Source: Emiliania huxleyi CCMP1516 (taxonomy: Eukaryota; Haptophyta; Isochrysidales; Noelaerhabdaceae). Taken from it: a stretch of DNA of 64,000 nt. Where the stretch lies: the NCBI RefSeq assembly GCF_000372725.1, contig NW_005201144.1:138389-202388 (forward strand), read 5' to 3'. Both the position numbers and the translations under genes were made by a program. Shown here in pieces: positions 29,174 to 38,111 of this stretch (the stretch's first letter is position 1; the number at the start of each line of letters is the position of its first letter). The notes below the pieces were generated by a model that saw nothing but the letters and a program-made list of their open reading frames with translations, ran no database searches and was not told the origin of the DNA.

Positions 29174-29330
29174 TCACGAGACCGCGGCGACGACCTGCGG
29201 CTGCGCAAACTGTGCGAGGTCCAGCACTTCGACGCGCGGCTCATCTCGCGCCTTCTGGAGCTCCTCCTCCGTGCAGTACCCCCAGGAGCACAGGTAGAAG
29301 CGCACGCCGTCCAGCCGAGCGTGACGGAGG
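29174..29330 (-). pseudogene. Remnant of an AAA-type ATPase-like gene (tentative)
   Basis: The minus strand reads LDGVRFYLCSWGYCTEEELQ then KARDEPRVEVLDLAQFAQ and stops. The W-GYC-x3-E...P-V-LDL pattern resembles the end of STAND/AAA ATPase-like proteins that are common in some algal genomes; this is from recall only. It has no upstream ATPase motifs, and the dispersed module follows immediately on its 5' side, so it looks like a broken 3' end. Confidence 0.3.
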
Positions 29331-29364
29331 GGTTTCTTTGCGTGCGCGCCAGTCCCGTGCCCAA

Positions 29365-29442
29365 AGAAAGAAAGAAAGAAAACAGACAACCCAAGGGAGG
29401 GATGGGAGGACGGCACGCCGCCACCACACAGGGATTTTAAGG
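29365..29442 (+). repeat. Dispersed (AAAG)n-ACAGACAACCC module, copy 2
   Basis: Near-identical to 3596-3675. Here it is preceded by GCGCGCCAGTCCCGTGCCC, which is the same joining sequence seen (inverted) at 52605-52635 and in the LINE 3' region at 25610. That links the module to the LINE tail family. Confidence 0.8.
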
Positions 29443-29638
29443 AGAGGTGTGTGGTGCGCTAGCCGTCGCCCAGTGTCGTGCGAATGCCACTTGTAAAATT
29501 CTTTGCGAGCGTCGGCCAGCGATCCTCGAAAAGTGCGACCTACGCCCCTACTCGCACAGCCTGCAGCCGGAGTCGGCTGGGACTATCCGGAGAGGCGTGC
29601 TGCACCCCTCGGTGCGGAGTTGCTCCAGGCTGGCGCCG

Positions 29639-30799
29639 ATGCGGAGTTCCCCTCCCCTCGAGCGCATCGTCGCCGTCTCGGACGTCCACACCGACCATGC
29701 ATCCAACTTTGCGTGGTGCGAGGCCCTCGCCGCGAGCCCGTCCTGTTCCAGCTCCGTGCTCCTCCTCGCTGGCGACGTGTCCGAGAAGCTCGCCCGCTTT
29801 GAGGAGACGCTAGCGCTGCTGAGCAGCGCGTTCGGCGCCGTCTTCTTCGTGCCGGGCAACCACGACCTGTGGTGCCGCAAGGACGGCTCCGAGGGCGCGG
29901 ACTCCGTCGCCAAGCTCGAGCGGCTCGAGCGCGTGTGCGAGTCGCTCGGCGTGCTGACGACGCCGCAGCGAGTCTCGGTGGGCGGCTCGCAGGTCGCCGT
30001 CGTGCCGCTCCTCTCCTTTTACCACGCCAGCTTTGACACGGAGCCCGACGTGACGCGACTGCGGCTGCCGTCCGCCCGCGCTAGCGTCAGCGACTACAAG
30101 GCCACGCGCTGGCCGGAGCCGCTGGAGTGCGGCGGCGAGCCGCTCGCGGAGTGGTTCGACGCGCTCAACGACGGCCGCGCCGGTCGCGCCGCCGCGCAGG
30201 CGGCGGGCCGCGCCGGCCTCACGCCGCTCGGCGAGGACTTTGCCGCCGAGGAGGCCGCCGCCGTCGTCTCCTTTTCCCACTTTGTGCCGCGGATCGAGCT
30301 CGTGCCGGAGAAGCGGTACCTCGTCTACCCGCCACTGATGCAGGCGGTGGGCTCGCGCCCGCTCGGCCGCCGCGTCGCCGCCCTCAGGCCGGACCTGCAC
30401 GTGTTCGGGCACACGCACTTCGGGTGGGACGGCCGCGTCGACGGCGTGCGGTACGTGCAGGCGGCGCTGGCGACGCCGCGAGAGCGGGAGCGGCGCCCTC
30501 GCTCGCTGGCGGTGGGCGACGACTTTCGGCCAGACGGCCGCCTCGCGCCGCTCTGCGTCTTTGATGCGGCGGTGGGCGGCTTGCCGGCGCCGCGTCGCGC
30601 GGCTTGGTCCGAGCACTATTCGCGGGCGCCGCGGGCGCCGTCGGACACGCGCCCCGCGCCTTGGGTTGTCGACCACTGGCTGCGCCGGGCGCCGGCACGC
30701 GTGAGCAGCGCGGAGGGAGAGGAGGCCGCCGACGGCGTGGGCGACCGCGGGCCTTGGGGCGGATTGGTGGGGGCCAAGGGGCCGTCGCCGGCAGGGTGA
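29639..30799 (+). CDS. Calcineurin-like metallophosphoesterase
   Basis: A single-exon gene of 386 codons; the ATG at 29639 starts MRSSPPLERIVAVSDVHTD, only 14 residues before the first motif. The metal-binding motifs are in order: SDVHTD (D-x-H), LAGDVSEK (G-D), PGNHDLW near residue 80 (G-N-H-D), a single His in SFSHFVPR near 220, and FGHTHFGWD near 256 (G-H-x-H). These bind two metal ions that cleave phosphoester bonds. The spacing fits the small-molecule or protein phosphatase-like branch and not the PP1/PP2A type. The tail from about residue 330 is low-complexity. The frame is open upstream of the ATG to about 29447, but that part contains dispersed-repeat sequence. No signal peptide is seen, so it is probably cytosolic. 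The substrate is unknown. Confidence 0.85.
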   Translation: MRSSPPLERIVAVSDVHTDHASNFAWCEALAASPSCSSSVLLLAGDVSEKLARFEETLALLSSAFGAVFFVPGNHDLWCRKDGSEGADSVAKLERLERVCESLGVLTTPQRVSVGGSQVAVVPLLSFYHASFDTEPDVTRLRLPSARASVSDYKATRWPEPLECGGEPLAEWFDALNDGRAGRAAAQAAGRAGLTPLGEDFAAEEAAAVVSFSHFVPRIELVPEKRYLVYPPLMQAVGSRPLGRRVAALRPDLHVFGHTHFGWDGRVDGVRYVQAALATPRERERRPRSLAVGDDFRPDGRLAPLCVFDAAVGGLPAPRRAAWSEHYSRAPRAPSDTRPAPWVVDHWLRRAPARVSSAEGEEAADGVGDRGPWGGLVGAKGPSPAG

Positions 30800-30938
30800 G
30801 GGTTGGGTGTTGCCGGTGGTTTTGGCTCGCATACCCTCGACACATGAGGTGCAAGGTGGGTTAGGTGGCCTCGAGCCGTATCGCGAATGATGTTGGTTTC
30901 TTTTTTATTGCGCGCGTCTCAAGGACTGAGCCCTGGTC

Positions 30939-31224
30939 TGACAGCCTGACCCAACAGCAAACCCCGGGGGGCCGGGGACACAGCGGTCAGCGCCTGACAG
31001 TGCCCCCGTGCCCCGACAGCCTGACAGCGCTGACAGCACTGCCAGCACTTTCTCTGACAGTGGTCTGACAGCACGTATATCTCTGACAGCCTGACACGTG
31101 ACAGCAGAGCCTGACAGGCGAGGCGACCCGTCGCTGTCAGGCCCTAACGTGACAGCCTGACAGCTGCCTGACAGCCCGACAGCACACAAGTGGCCTGACA
31201 GCCCAGCGCTGACAGCCCGACAGC
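30939..31224 (+). promoter_or_regulatory. Cluster of 15 TGACAG hexamers
   Basis: Fourteen direct copies and one inverted copy of TGACAG, plus three CGACAG variants, lie within 286 bases; they often read CTGACAGCC. Spacing is irregular (8-60 bases), so this is not a clean tandem repeat. TGACAG is the known core site of TALE-class homeodomain proteins (MEIS/TGIF, KNOX). The cluster ends about 300 bases upstream of the gene at 31527 and starts 140 bases after the phosphoesterase gene. A regulatory role is inference. Confidence 0.55.
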
Positions 31225-31526
31225 AGCACAGACCGCACACAGACCCCGTAGAGCCTCTTTCTTGTGCCCCATGTGCCATGAGGGTATAATAGGGGGGGAT
31301 ATGGCTCAGTGTAAAAATAAATTTTCTTGGGCTGCTCTGGCTCGGGCAGGTGGCCGCCATTCTGTTCGGTTTTGGCCTCTTTGTGTACCTCCCAGCTCCG
31401 AGGTGTCGCATTCCCGGCTCCGCTGACGATTGATGCAGCTTCCTCCCGTGGTGCCACACCTGCACCAGCGCGGTGCTAAGCCTTGCCGCCACCTCCGCCC
31501 TCAGGAACGGTACACAACTCGGCGCG
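31225..31526 (+). promoter_or_regulatory. Probable promoter/5' UTR of the 31527 gene
   Basis: It contains GGGTATAATAGGGG near 31285, a TATA-like element about 240 bases before the ATG, and an AT-rich patch AAAAATAAATTTTC. No other gene is seen here. Confidence 0.35.
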
Positions 31527-32069
31527 ATGGGCAGGAAGTCGGGCATGACGGGGGATGCGGAGAGGCGCAAGCGGCGCAAGGCCGCCGAGGCGGCCGCTGT
31601 CTCCGTCGAGCCCACGGGCGCCACCGAGGCGCCGGAGCCGCCCGCCGCGCCCGACAACTCGCCGGAAAGGGAGGTCGAGCCGGCAGTCGAGCCGGCAGCG
31701 CCCGATCATCCCTGCCTCCGGCACCCAGACCCCGAGGTGAGGGCCCTCGCGGCGCTGCAGCTGAAGATTGAGGCGGAGCAGTCGGGCACGGAGTCAAAGG
31801 AGGAGATCGAGCTCAAGGTGAAGATGGCGTGGCTGGCCCGGCTCGCCGACGACTACTGCGTGCGCGTGGGCGACACTGAGCGGACCAAGGGGCTCTTCGG
31901 CGGGAGGCGGCCTTGGTGGCGAGAGGAGGGGTGGCACGAGTGGTACCCCGGCCGCTGGGCGGAAAACCGCCTTCTTTGGGGCGAGTACAACGAAGAGCGA
32001 GATGGTGAGACCGAGATGGAGCTCCTCCGGCACCGGCTGGCCCGCTGCCGGAAAAAATCCGGGGTTTAG
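31527..32069 (+). CDS. Hypothetical basic/acidic protein, 180 aa
   Basis: A single frame from ATG 31527. The N-terminus is basic (ERRKRRKAAE, a possible nuclear localisation signal), followed by a Pro/Glu/Ala linker. The C-terminal 110 residues are folded-looking and Trp-rich (ELKVKMAWLARLADDYCVRV, RPWWREEGWHEWYPGRWAEN, LLWGEYNEERDGETEMELL). I do not recognise the family. Its upstream region carries the TGACAG cluster. A Met five codons further in (GRKSGM) is an alternative start. Confidence 0.55.
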   Translation: MGRKSGMTGDAERRKRRKAAEAAAVSVEPTGATEAPEPPAAPDNSPEREVEPAVEPAAPDHPCLRHPDPEVRALAALQLKIEAEQSGTESKEEIELKVKMAWLARLADDYCVRVGDTERTKGLFGGRRPWWREEGWHEWYPGRWAENRLLWGEYNEERDGETEMELLRHRLARCRKKSGV

Positions 32070-33417
32070 CTGGCGTATCTCGGGCCCACTTTAGAGCTAG
32101 GGCATGATCTTAGGTGTTCTGGATAGCCCACAAGGGTCTTCTGTGGCATGGTAGCGGTGGTTTTGCGCGAGGCGTTCATTCAAAAATCACCATATCCCCC
32201 CCTAGGTATAACAAAATCCTTACAATGTGCATGTGACATGTGAGTGTGGTCCATGGAGTCATGGGATGGTCATGGGTCTCTCTCTCTCAACCCTCCCGCC
32301 CCACCTCTGCGGACCTCTCTCTAGCACCGGCGGCTGTGCTACTACAAATGAAGCTACCAGCTAGCCTTCTGGGGCCCTACAGTCATATGCCTACGGCGTC
32401 TGGGTGGGGCTGGGGGTGGCCGCCGCCGTCTGTGCCGCCGCCCATATTTTGGCCCCTCGAGTCTATCGAGCTCTCCTCGCTGCGACGGTGTATCATTCAC
32501 TTTATGCCACCGTTGCATATCCGGATATGCAACGGTGGCATAAAGTGAATGATACGGATATGCAACGGTGGCATAAAGTGAATGATACACCGTCGCACTC
32601 GCGCAAGCGGCAATGACGACTCTTCTGACGCCCACTCCGATCATTTGCCGCCAAGTCATGTCGTTACTCAGGTCACGCAGTCCCGGCACTTGGAGCACTT
32701 GGAGTGCAGTCAGTAACCGCACATCCAGGGCCAGGGGGCTAAGAAGCAGAGAGTCGTGATTTCTTGTTGGTTAATAAAAATGAAGAAGCAGAACCCCGTC
32801 TTTGAAGTTCTTTGGGGAGGGTCCGGCGGGGAGGGCGGGGTGGGTCGGGACGGGGTGGGGCTTTGGGGAGGGGTCCTCCGATGTAGCTCTTACGAACATA
32901 CACAACCCCCTCTCCCTTTTCTCCCAGTAAGCTAAAAGTACATAACCCGGCCGGAGGTGGATGGACTGCTGACAGACAGGGCTTTGTAAAATTCTTATCG
33001 GTTGTAGAATTCTACCGGCCATTGATTGTGCCCAGGGCATTGTGAAACTCTTATCTGCGGCTCCCGTGAGATTCCTGTGTTAGCGCCAGTGCGCGCCAGT
33101 CCCCTAGCTGCTGTCAGGAGACGGAACACGGAGGAAGGAGCTGTATAGGTCACTAGAGACCCACACCATCGCTACATCACCACAGCCACCAAGTCGGATA
33201 CAAGTCGATGACAATGTGCGCGGCAGGACAAACCAAACATGAGACGGTTACACAAGGACGGTCAGGCTACGGTCAGGAAGTAGGTTTGAGTTCACACTCT
33301 CCAACATTCCCCCATTGGAGCAGAGCTTCTTGGCGCGGTTGGTATTGGCTAAGGGGGCCCCTAACTCCCATATCTGTGGTGTGGAGCGCGAGGCGCGCTC
33401 TAAGAGGCAACAGTGGG
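32070..33417. other. Intergenic, with triplicated palindrome and dispersed pieces
   Basis: It holds the palindrome at 32481-32597, an inverted copy of the ACTTGGAGCACTTGGAGTGC piece near 32690, and TTAGCGCCAGTGCGCGCCAG near 33075 (dispersed family). No gene is supported. Confidence 0.5.
32481..32597. repeat. Perfect 33-bp-arm palindrome with a third copy
   Basis: The 33-base arm GTATCATTCACTTTATGCCA + CCGTTGCATATCC (32490-32522) is followed at once by its exact reverse complement (32523-32555) and then by a second exact copy of that reverse complement (32556-32588). The flanks TGCGACGGT and ACCGTCGCA are also complementary, so the whole block is one inverted repeat with an extra unit. Confidence 0.95.
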
Positions 33418-34110
33418 ATGAGGAAGCTGTTGGTGGCGCTTGCTGCTGCACAGCCATGCTGTTCTCTTAAGCAGTCGAGTTCAGGGCAGGCGCCACAATG
33501 CGACACCAGTAGGTTTGCTAACGTCATCCGCGGAGTGCAGTGCCGCAACTTTGAGCACAACAAATCAGCGGTTTCCTCACATGCGTGCAAGCTGAGTTGC
33601 TGCGAGTCGGCGGCGTGCAGCTCTTGGGTTTGGTCGGACCAAAAGGGGTGCTGGGTGGGACGGGGCGCGTGCTCTGGGATGCAGAGTCGCGATTGGCATG
33701 GCGCCTCCCAAGTGCCAGTCGTTCCCCTTCCCGGATGTGGAAACAGGTGGTGTGACCACCCTGAGCAGTTGCCCGGCGCCGGCGAGGGCTGCGTTTCTCC
33801 CTTGGGGTGTCAGGCCGGTTTGACTTGCATCGGTGAGCAGTCCTCTATCGACCGTCGTGGCTGCAATGTGCTCGATGGCAAATGTAAGTGCAGTGCTTCG
33901 CAGGAGCGCACGGCCAGGGACCAGCCTGCCGCCGTCAGCGACCCACCCACCGAAGAGGAGAGGTTCCAATGCGTCAATTTCAAGACGTGCCTTGGCAGCA
34001 TCGAACGGCTCAAGGCTCTGCTGGCTGCGGAGAGGGCGAAGAATGCGGCCGCCACGGTGCGAGCTCCAGCAAATGGAGGCCCCACTGTCTACGACACGAA
34101 AGGCAGTTAG
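33418..34110 (+). CDS. Secreted Cys-rich PAN/apple-like protein
   Basis: A single frame of 230 codons from ATG 33418. MRKLLVALAAAQPCCSL is a short signal peptide, which is why this Met was preferred although the frame is open further upstream. Residues about 25-85 have a Cys pattern like small apple/PAN-type domains of algal surface proteins (C...VQCRNFEH...ACKLSCCESAACSSWVWSDQ then GCWVGRGAC). A second Cys-rich block follows (CGNRWCDHPEQ, GCQAGLTCIGEQ, GCNVLDGKCKC). The C-terminus is a short helix (CLGSIERLKALLAAERAKN) that could form a coiled coil. The likely place is outside the cell or in the secretory path; binding partner unknown. The domain call is by Cys pattern only. Confidence 0.6.
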   Translation: MRKLLVALAAAQPCCSLKQSSSGQAPQCDTSRFANVIRGVQCRNFEHNKSAVSSHACKLSCCESAACSSWVWSDQKGCWVGRGACSGMQSRDWHGASQVPVVPLPGCGNRWCDHPEQLPGAGEGCVSPLGCQAGLTCIGEQSSIDRRGCNVLDGKCKCSASQERTARDQPAAVSDPPTEEERFQCVNFKTCLGSIERLKALLAAERAKNAAATVRAPANGGPTVYDTKGS

Positions 34111-34578
34111 TCCGTTTCGTGGACGCACATCCTCAAAGGGCCTACTTCGCGCGGCTTAATCGTCTCGCGGTCTCAACGGCAACGCGGTCGAGGTCGCTGG
34201 AGTTGGAGTGGCGCATCTGGAAGAGCCATTCCCTGGTGACTTCGACTTGGAAGCAAGCGACGTCGCATTGTCGTGGAAGGCGCGTGTGATGTAGGTGCGG
34301 GTTGGGACCTCCATTTGCATCAAATGGGAGTGTCGCTCGACTGCGTATCCCGCACAACCGCGGCGGTCGAATTCGGCACGGAACTTGCTACTTGGAGACG
34401 CGGTGCGCCTTCACCGCGTTCCGGGCCGATCCGGGGCCACCTGACAGACGTGTCTCGAGAGAGACCGGGAGGGCTGAGCTTTTCCTCTCTTGGCTTTCAG
34501 GACAAGAAACAATACCGATAAAAAATGTAGAGATAAACTATATCAGATACTTTGATCCCCTGCGCGTATCGGCGCAAG
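34111..34578. other. Short intergenic stretch between convergent genes
   Basis: It lies between the 3' ends of the Cys-rich protein gene (plus) and the YbaK-like gene (minus). An AT-rich patch at 34505-34550 may carry polyadenylation signals. No gene is seen. Confidence 0.5.
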
Positions 34579-35385
34579 TCAAGTCTCTCTCTCCGGGCCG
34601 ACGACGTCAGCGAACACGACCGGCACCTCTGGCCATGCAGTCTGCATGCTGGCCACGAACTGTCTGATGTCGACGCGCAGCTTCAAGTCCGGCTCGCCAC
34701 CGCCCAGCCACGCCGTGCCATCGGCCAAACCACGCAGCCGCTCAGAAACAAGCAGCGGCATCGGCGTCGCCATGCCGAGCGGCGTCACTGCGTTGTGCTC
34801 AAAGCCAGAAAGCGCCAGGCTCTCCTCTCCCGAGACCATCCGCAAGCTGTACTGCCTCTTCGCGGCGGCGTGCCTCCCCTCGAGGCCGCGAACCACGTCG
34901 GTCAGCTTGTGCTTGTCCAGCTTTGGGCCATCGTACTGAAGCACAACGCACACGCGCTTGTACCGGCCCAAGCCCGCCGCCTCCGCCGCGCTCACGCCGG
35001 AGAGGCGCGTGTTTTCCATAATCATCGACTTGCAGAGGGCCGCAGTGGAGCAGGCGCCGAGGACGTCCCGTCGCCACTCGAGCTCGTGCTCGTAATAATC
35101 TTGCGGCGTGCGGCAAAAGCGCGCGCTTGAGAGACCGAGCTCGCGCGCCACGAGCTCCAGCCGCGCCTGAACCGGCGACGAGTCGTGCGGCGGCGCTGCG
35201 GCCGCCGGCGATGGATGCCGATCGACGAGAGCATGACCTGCGCGATCGATGCTCAGTCGAACGCCAGAGGCTTCCGCCGCGATGCTCACAGCGACGCAAG
35301 GTTCGCAGAGAGAGATGGCGAGCCTGACGCCTGAGCCGCTGCCGCCCGAGCCGCTGTGGATGGTGAGGGTGACCAGCCTGCCCAT
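34579..35385 (-). CDS. YbaK/EbsC-type aminoacyl-tRNA deacylase-like protein
   Basis: A single exon of 268 codons from MGRLVTLTIHSG. The second half matches the YbaK/prolyl-tRNA editing fold: LCKSMIMENTR (the conserved Lys and Asn region), VVLQYDGPKLDKHKL, SGFEHNAVTPLGMATPMPLL (the G-F/x-x-N/x-x-P-G signature) and AWLGGGEPDLKLRVDIRQF. Proteins of this family hydrolyse mischarged aminoacyl-tRNA, usually Cys- or Ala-tRNAPro, in trans. The first 80 residues are an added N-terminal region (GSGGSGSGVRLAISLCEPCV) without clear homology. That extension resembles stand-alone eukaryotic YbaK proteins. No targeting peptide is evident, so cytosol is likely. Three complementary features (lysine motif, GFEHNAVTP and GGGEPDLKL) make the family call firm; the tRNA substrate is inferred. 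Confidence 0.85.
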   Translation of the reverse strand: MGRLVTLTIHSGSGGSGSGVRLAISLCEPCVAVSIAAEASGVRLSIDRAGHALVDRHPSPAAAAPPHDSSPVQARLELVARELGLSSARFCRTPQDYYEHELEWRRDVLGACSTAALCKSMIMENTRLSGVSAAEAAGLGRYKRVCVVLQYDGPKLDKHKLTDVVRGLEGRHAAAKRQYSLRMVSGEESLALSGFEHNAVTPLGMATPMPLLVSERLRGLADGTAWLGGGEPDLKLRVDIRQFVASMQTAWPEVPVVFADVVGPERET

Positions 35386-35485
35386 CACGACACCTCACTC
35401 GAGTCCTTTGGCCTCTTGGCTGGCTTTGTATGGAGACCTCGAGAGAATCGCTCGCCTAGACCCTTGCGCCACTACGTTGGATCTC

Positions 35486-37083
35486 AACCCGCCAGAAAAA
35501 CGGTATGGCGGGTGGAGTGCTCTCTACTGCCGCGGCGCCCCTGTCGGTTCGGAGGCGCCCGGCGGCCGCGCGCTTGGTGCCGACGTCGACCGGCTGCTCT
35601 CGGTCTCGCGGCGCCGAGGCGTGCCGCTTCGGTCACGTCACGCGCGCTGCGAGGTGTCTTTTGGCATGTGAGCGCTTGGCATAGACGCCAGGAAGCTCGC
35701 CTTCCTTGCCTGCGGCCGCGGGCGTGCGGGCGGGCACGCCAGGCTCGGCGAAGCTCGGCGCGGGTCTTCGAGCTCGCCGCCGGCGGCGAGCCAGCATGGC
35801 TCGTCGCTCGACGGGAGCCTGCCCAGCATGCTCTCGGCACTCTGTACAGCCTCGCCAAGCTCTCTGGGAAGGTCTACGGGGCCAGAGCGGCCTGTCTCGG
35901 GCGAGATGGCGCGCTGAATGCTACCATGACTACGAGCTCTCGATCGGGTCGACGGCGGCGGGCTTGCGCGGCGCGCTGCTCGACGGCAGGCTGCTCTCCA
36001 ACCTTTCAACAGTGTCTTTTACCTCGCTCCTCTTGCTGCAACCGCCTTCGGGGGCCGGCGCCGGCCGCCTCGCTTCGCCAGCGCTGCCTACGCCTACGAC
36101 ACGCGCATCGGCTCGCCGCCCGCGTCGCCTGCGGCGGGCCCGCGGGGCGCGACGCTCGTCGGGAGCGTGCTCAGCAGGATGTGCAGCGCAGCCTGACTCA
36201 CTCAGAGCGCCGCTGATGTGGCGTGGGGCCACCGGCGGGGCTGCTGCCGCGCACGCTGCGCTGTGGACTTCACCATCGTGCCCTCGCCGTGTCGCCGACG
36301 CCACTTGCCGCTCGCGGATGCCCTGCCCTGCCCTGACACCGCGCAAACAAACACACACACACACAAACAAACACACACATTATTAATAATCGGGTAATAA
36401 TTATTAATTATTAATCCTCGGGCGGCGGAGCGGCGCGGCGGCGGGCGACGCGGAGCGGGGCGGCGCGACCATCTGTGCTGACCGGGGCCTCTGGCCTTTG
36501 ATGCGGCACAATGGTCGCGCCGCCCTCGACTCAAGGGGCTGCCTTCCAGCCGTCGCTGCTCAGGCCGGGCGAGGGGGGGAGACCTCCTGTTCCTCGCGGA
36601 ACGGGAGCAGGCCCCTCCTTGCCCGGTCTGCGATGCAGGGCGATGGTCGTGCCTTCTTCGCTTCGTACTCGAAACCACGACGCCGCAACCGTCGCCGGCG
36701 CGCGACACGTTCCCGTAGGCCGGACTGTCCTCGTCGAGAGTGTGTGCCGCCAAGGCGGGACGCACTCAGGGACGGTGCCGACGGGATGCGGCTCGAAGGG
36801 TGTGGCTCCGCAGCGCAGAGCGTCTCGCCGAGCCATGCGTGCCCGCCCGCTCGCCCGCGGCCGCAGGCGTGGAAGCCAACCATCCTGGCGTCTATGGCAA
36901 GCGCTCACATGCCAAAAGGCACCTCGCAGCGCGCGAGACGTGACCAAAGCGGCGTCTCGGCGCCGCGAGAGCAGCCGGTCGACGTCGGCTTCAAGCGCGC
37001 GGCCGCCTGGCGCCTCCGAACCGACAGGGGCCCCGCGGCAGTAGAGAGCACTCCACCGCCATACCGTTTTTATGGCGGGGTTC
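35486..37083. repeat. 1.6 kb element with ~280-bp inverted repeats
   Basis: The left arm (about 35486-35765) starts AACCCGCCAGAAAAACGGTA then TGGCGGGTGGAGTGCTCTCT. The right arm (about 36811-37083) is its reverse complement at roughly 85-90% by eye, ending ACCGTTTTTATGGCGGGGTT. The 1 kb spacer has an AT-rich (ACAC/AATAAT) patch at 36345-36415 and no recognised transposase. It could be a foldback or non-autonomous DNA transposon. It fills the gap between the YbaK-like gene and the gene at 37224. Confidence 0.7.
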
Positions 37084-37223
37084 TGTGCTGTGGGGCCCGA
37101 GAATTCTTTTTATGACCGGCTCTTGCTTGGAGTAGTGAGTGCAGTTTCGCCGACCGACCTCCACGACCTCCCACGCGTCAAATCGGCATCTTGTGTCAAG
37201 ACCTTGCGAAGGCTCCTGTGCCT

Positions 37224-38111
37224 ATGCAGCCACCGAGCCGACGGTCTCTGCTCTCCACGGCCGCCTGGGCGCCTCTGCTGCCGCTGCTGGCGCCGCTGCC
37301 CGCGCCGTCCGCCTCGCCGCCGACAGCCATCGCCTCGCCGCCGTCGTCCATCAAGGCGCGACTGGATTCGCAGAACCCGTCCTTCTTGACGAAGCCGCGC
37401 ACTTCGGGCCTGCAGGCGCCAGCGGAAGCCAAATACCCCGACTGGCTCGTGGGCGAGTGGAGTGTCGAGCAGACTTTCGCCGGCTACGAGATGCCGCTCA
37501 AGGACGTGATCCCGCGCGACGCCCTGATGGCCGAGGGCGACGTGCCCGGCTTCAAGAAGCTGTCCATCGCATCCCTCCCGAATGTCGGGAAGGAGGGCGT
37601 GCGGTTCACGATGCGGTGGGCGCGCGACGCCGAGGGCTACGTGCGCGAGGACCGGGCCGCCAACCTGAACAGCGCCATCCGAGGGGGGCTAGGGTATGAC
37701 GCGATCGAGTACATCGAGTACAAGGCGGACCGCGGCAACCCCGGCTTGCTCGGCTCCAACGCAGGCAACCCCAACAGGGTCAAGCTCGTCTTTGCGCCCG
37801 GGCTGACGAAGAATGCCGACCGCATCGAGCTCTTTGTGAACGCGCGCGAGACGGAGGCGCCTCGTGAGGACCTGTTTTACACGACCGAGGCGCTGAAGCA
37901 GGTCACGTTCTCGCCCCAGAGGTCGATCAACGGCGAGTACTGCCACTTCATCTCCTATCGGCGCGTCTCCCCGACGCAGGTCGACGTGGTCATGATCACC
38001 GCTGCGTACTCGGAGCCGCTGCAGCTGGAGCGCTTTTTCCAGAGGGTGGGCGGGAACCAGCCCCTCATTCTCTTCTCGCACGCACAGCGGATGCGTAAAA
38101 AGGAGGGGTGA
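37224..38111 (+). CDS. Thylakoid-lumen-type protein with twin-arginine leader (DUF6816-like)
   Basis: A single exon of 295 codons. The N-terminus MQPPSRRSLLSTAAWAPLLP is a twin-arginine (RR) signal followed by a hydrophobic core and AxA-type end (PAPSASP), typical of proteins carried across the thylakoid membrane. The mature part begins YPDWLVGEWSVEQTFAGYEM and continues with VGKEGVRFTMRWARD, AIEYIEYKAD, NPNRVKLVFAPG, IELFVNARETE, FYTTEALKQVTF and VDVVMITAAYSEPLQLERFF. These recall the conserved cyanobacterial/plastid lumen family DUF6816, a lipocalin-like barrel of unknown role; the name is from recall. An additional plastid transit peptide would be expected before the RR in a secondary plastid. 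None is visible in this exon, so an upstream exon or a diffuse leader is possible; the frame is open back to 37191. Confidence 0.75.
   Translation: MQPPSRRSLLSTAAWAPLLPLLAPLPAPSASPPTAIASPPSSIKARLDSQNPSFLTKPRTSGLQAPAEAKYPDWLVGEWSVEQTFAGYEMPLKDVIPRDALMAEGDVPGFKKLSIASLPNVGKEGVRFTMRWARDAEGYVREDRAANLNSAIRGGLGYDAIEYIEYKADRGNPGLLGSNAGNPNRVKLVFAPGLTKNADRIELFVNARETEAPREDLFYTTEALKQVTFSPQRSINGEYCHFISYRRVSPTQVDVVMITAAYSEPLQLERFFQRVGGNQPLILFSHAQRMRKKEG

Larger units (their letters stand above)
28918..29638. other. Intergenic with coding remnant and dispersed module
   Basis: It holds the remnant at 29174-29330 (minus), the module copy at 29365-29442, and a family piece near 29462-29500 (GCCCAGTGTCGTGCGAATGC, TTGTAAAATTC). 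No complete gene. Confidence 0.5.
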
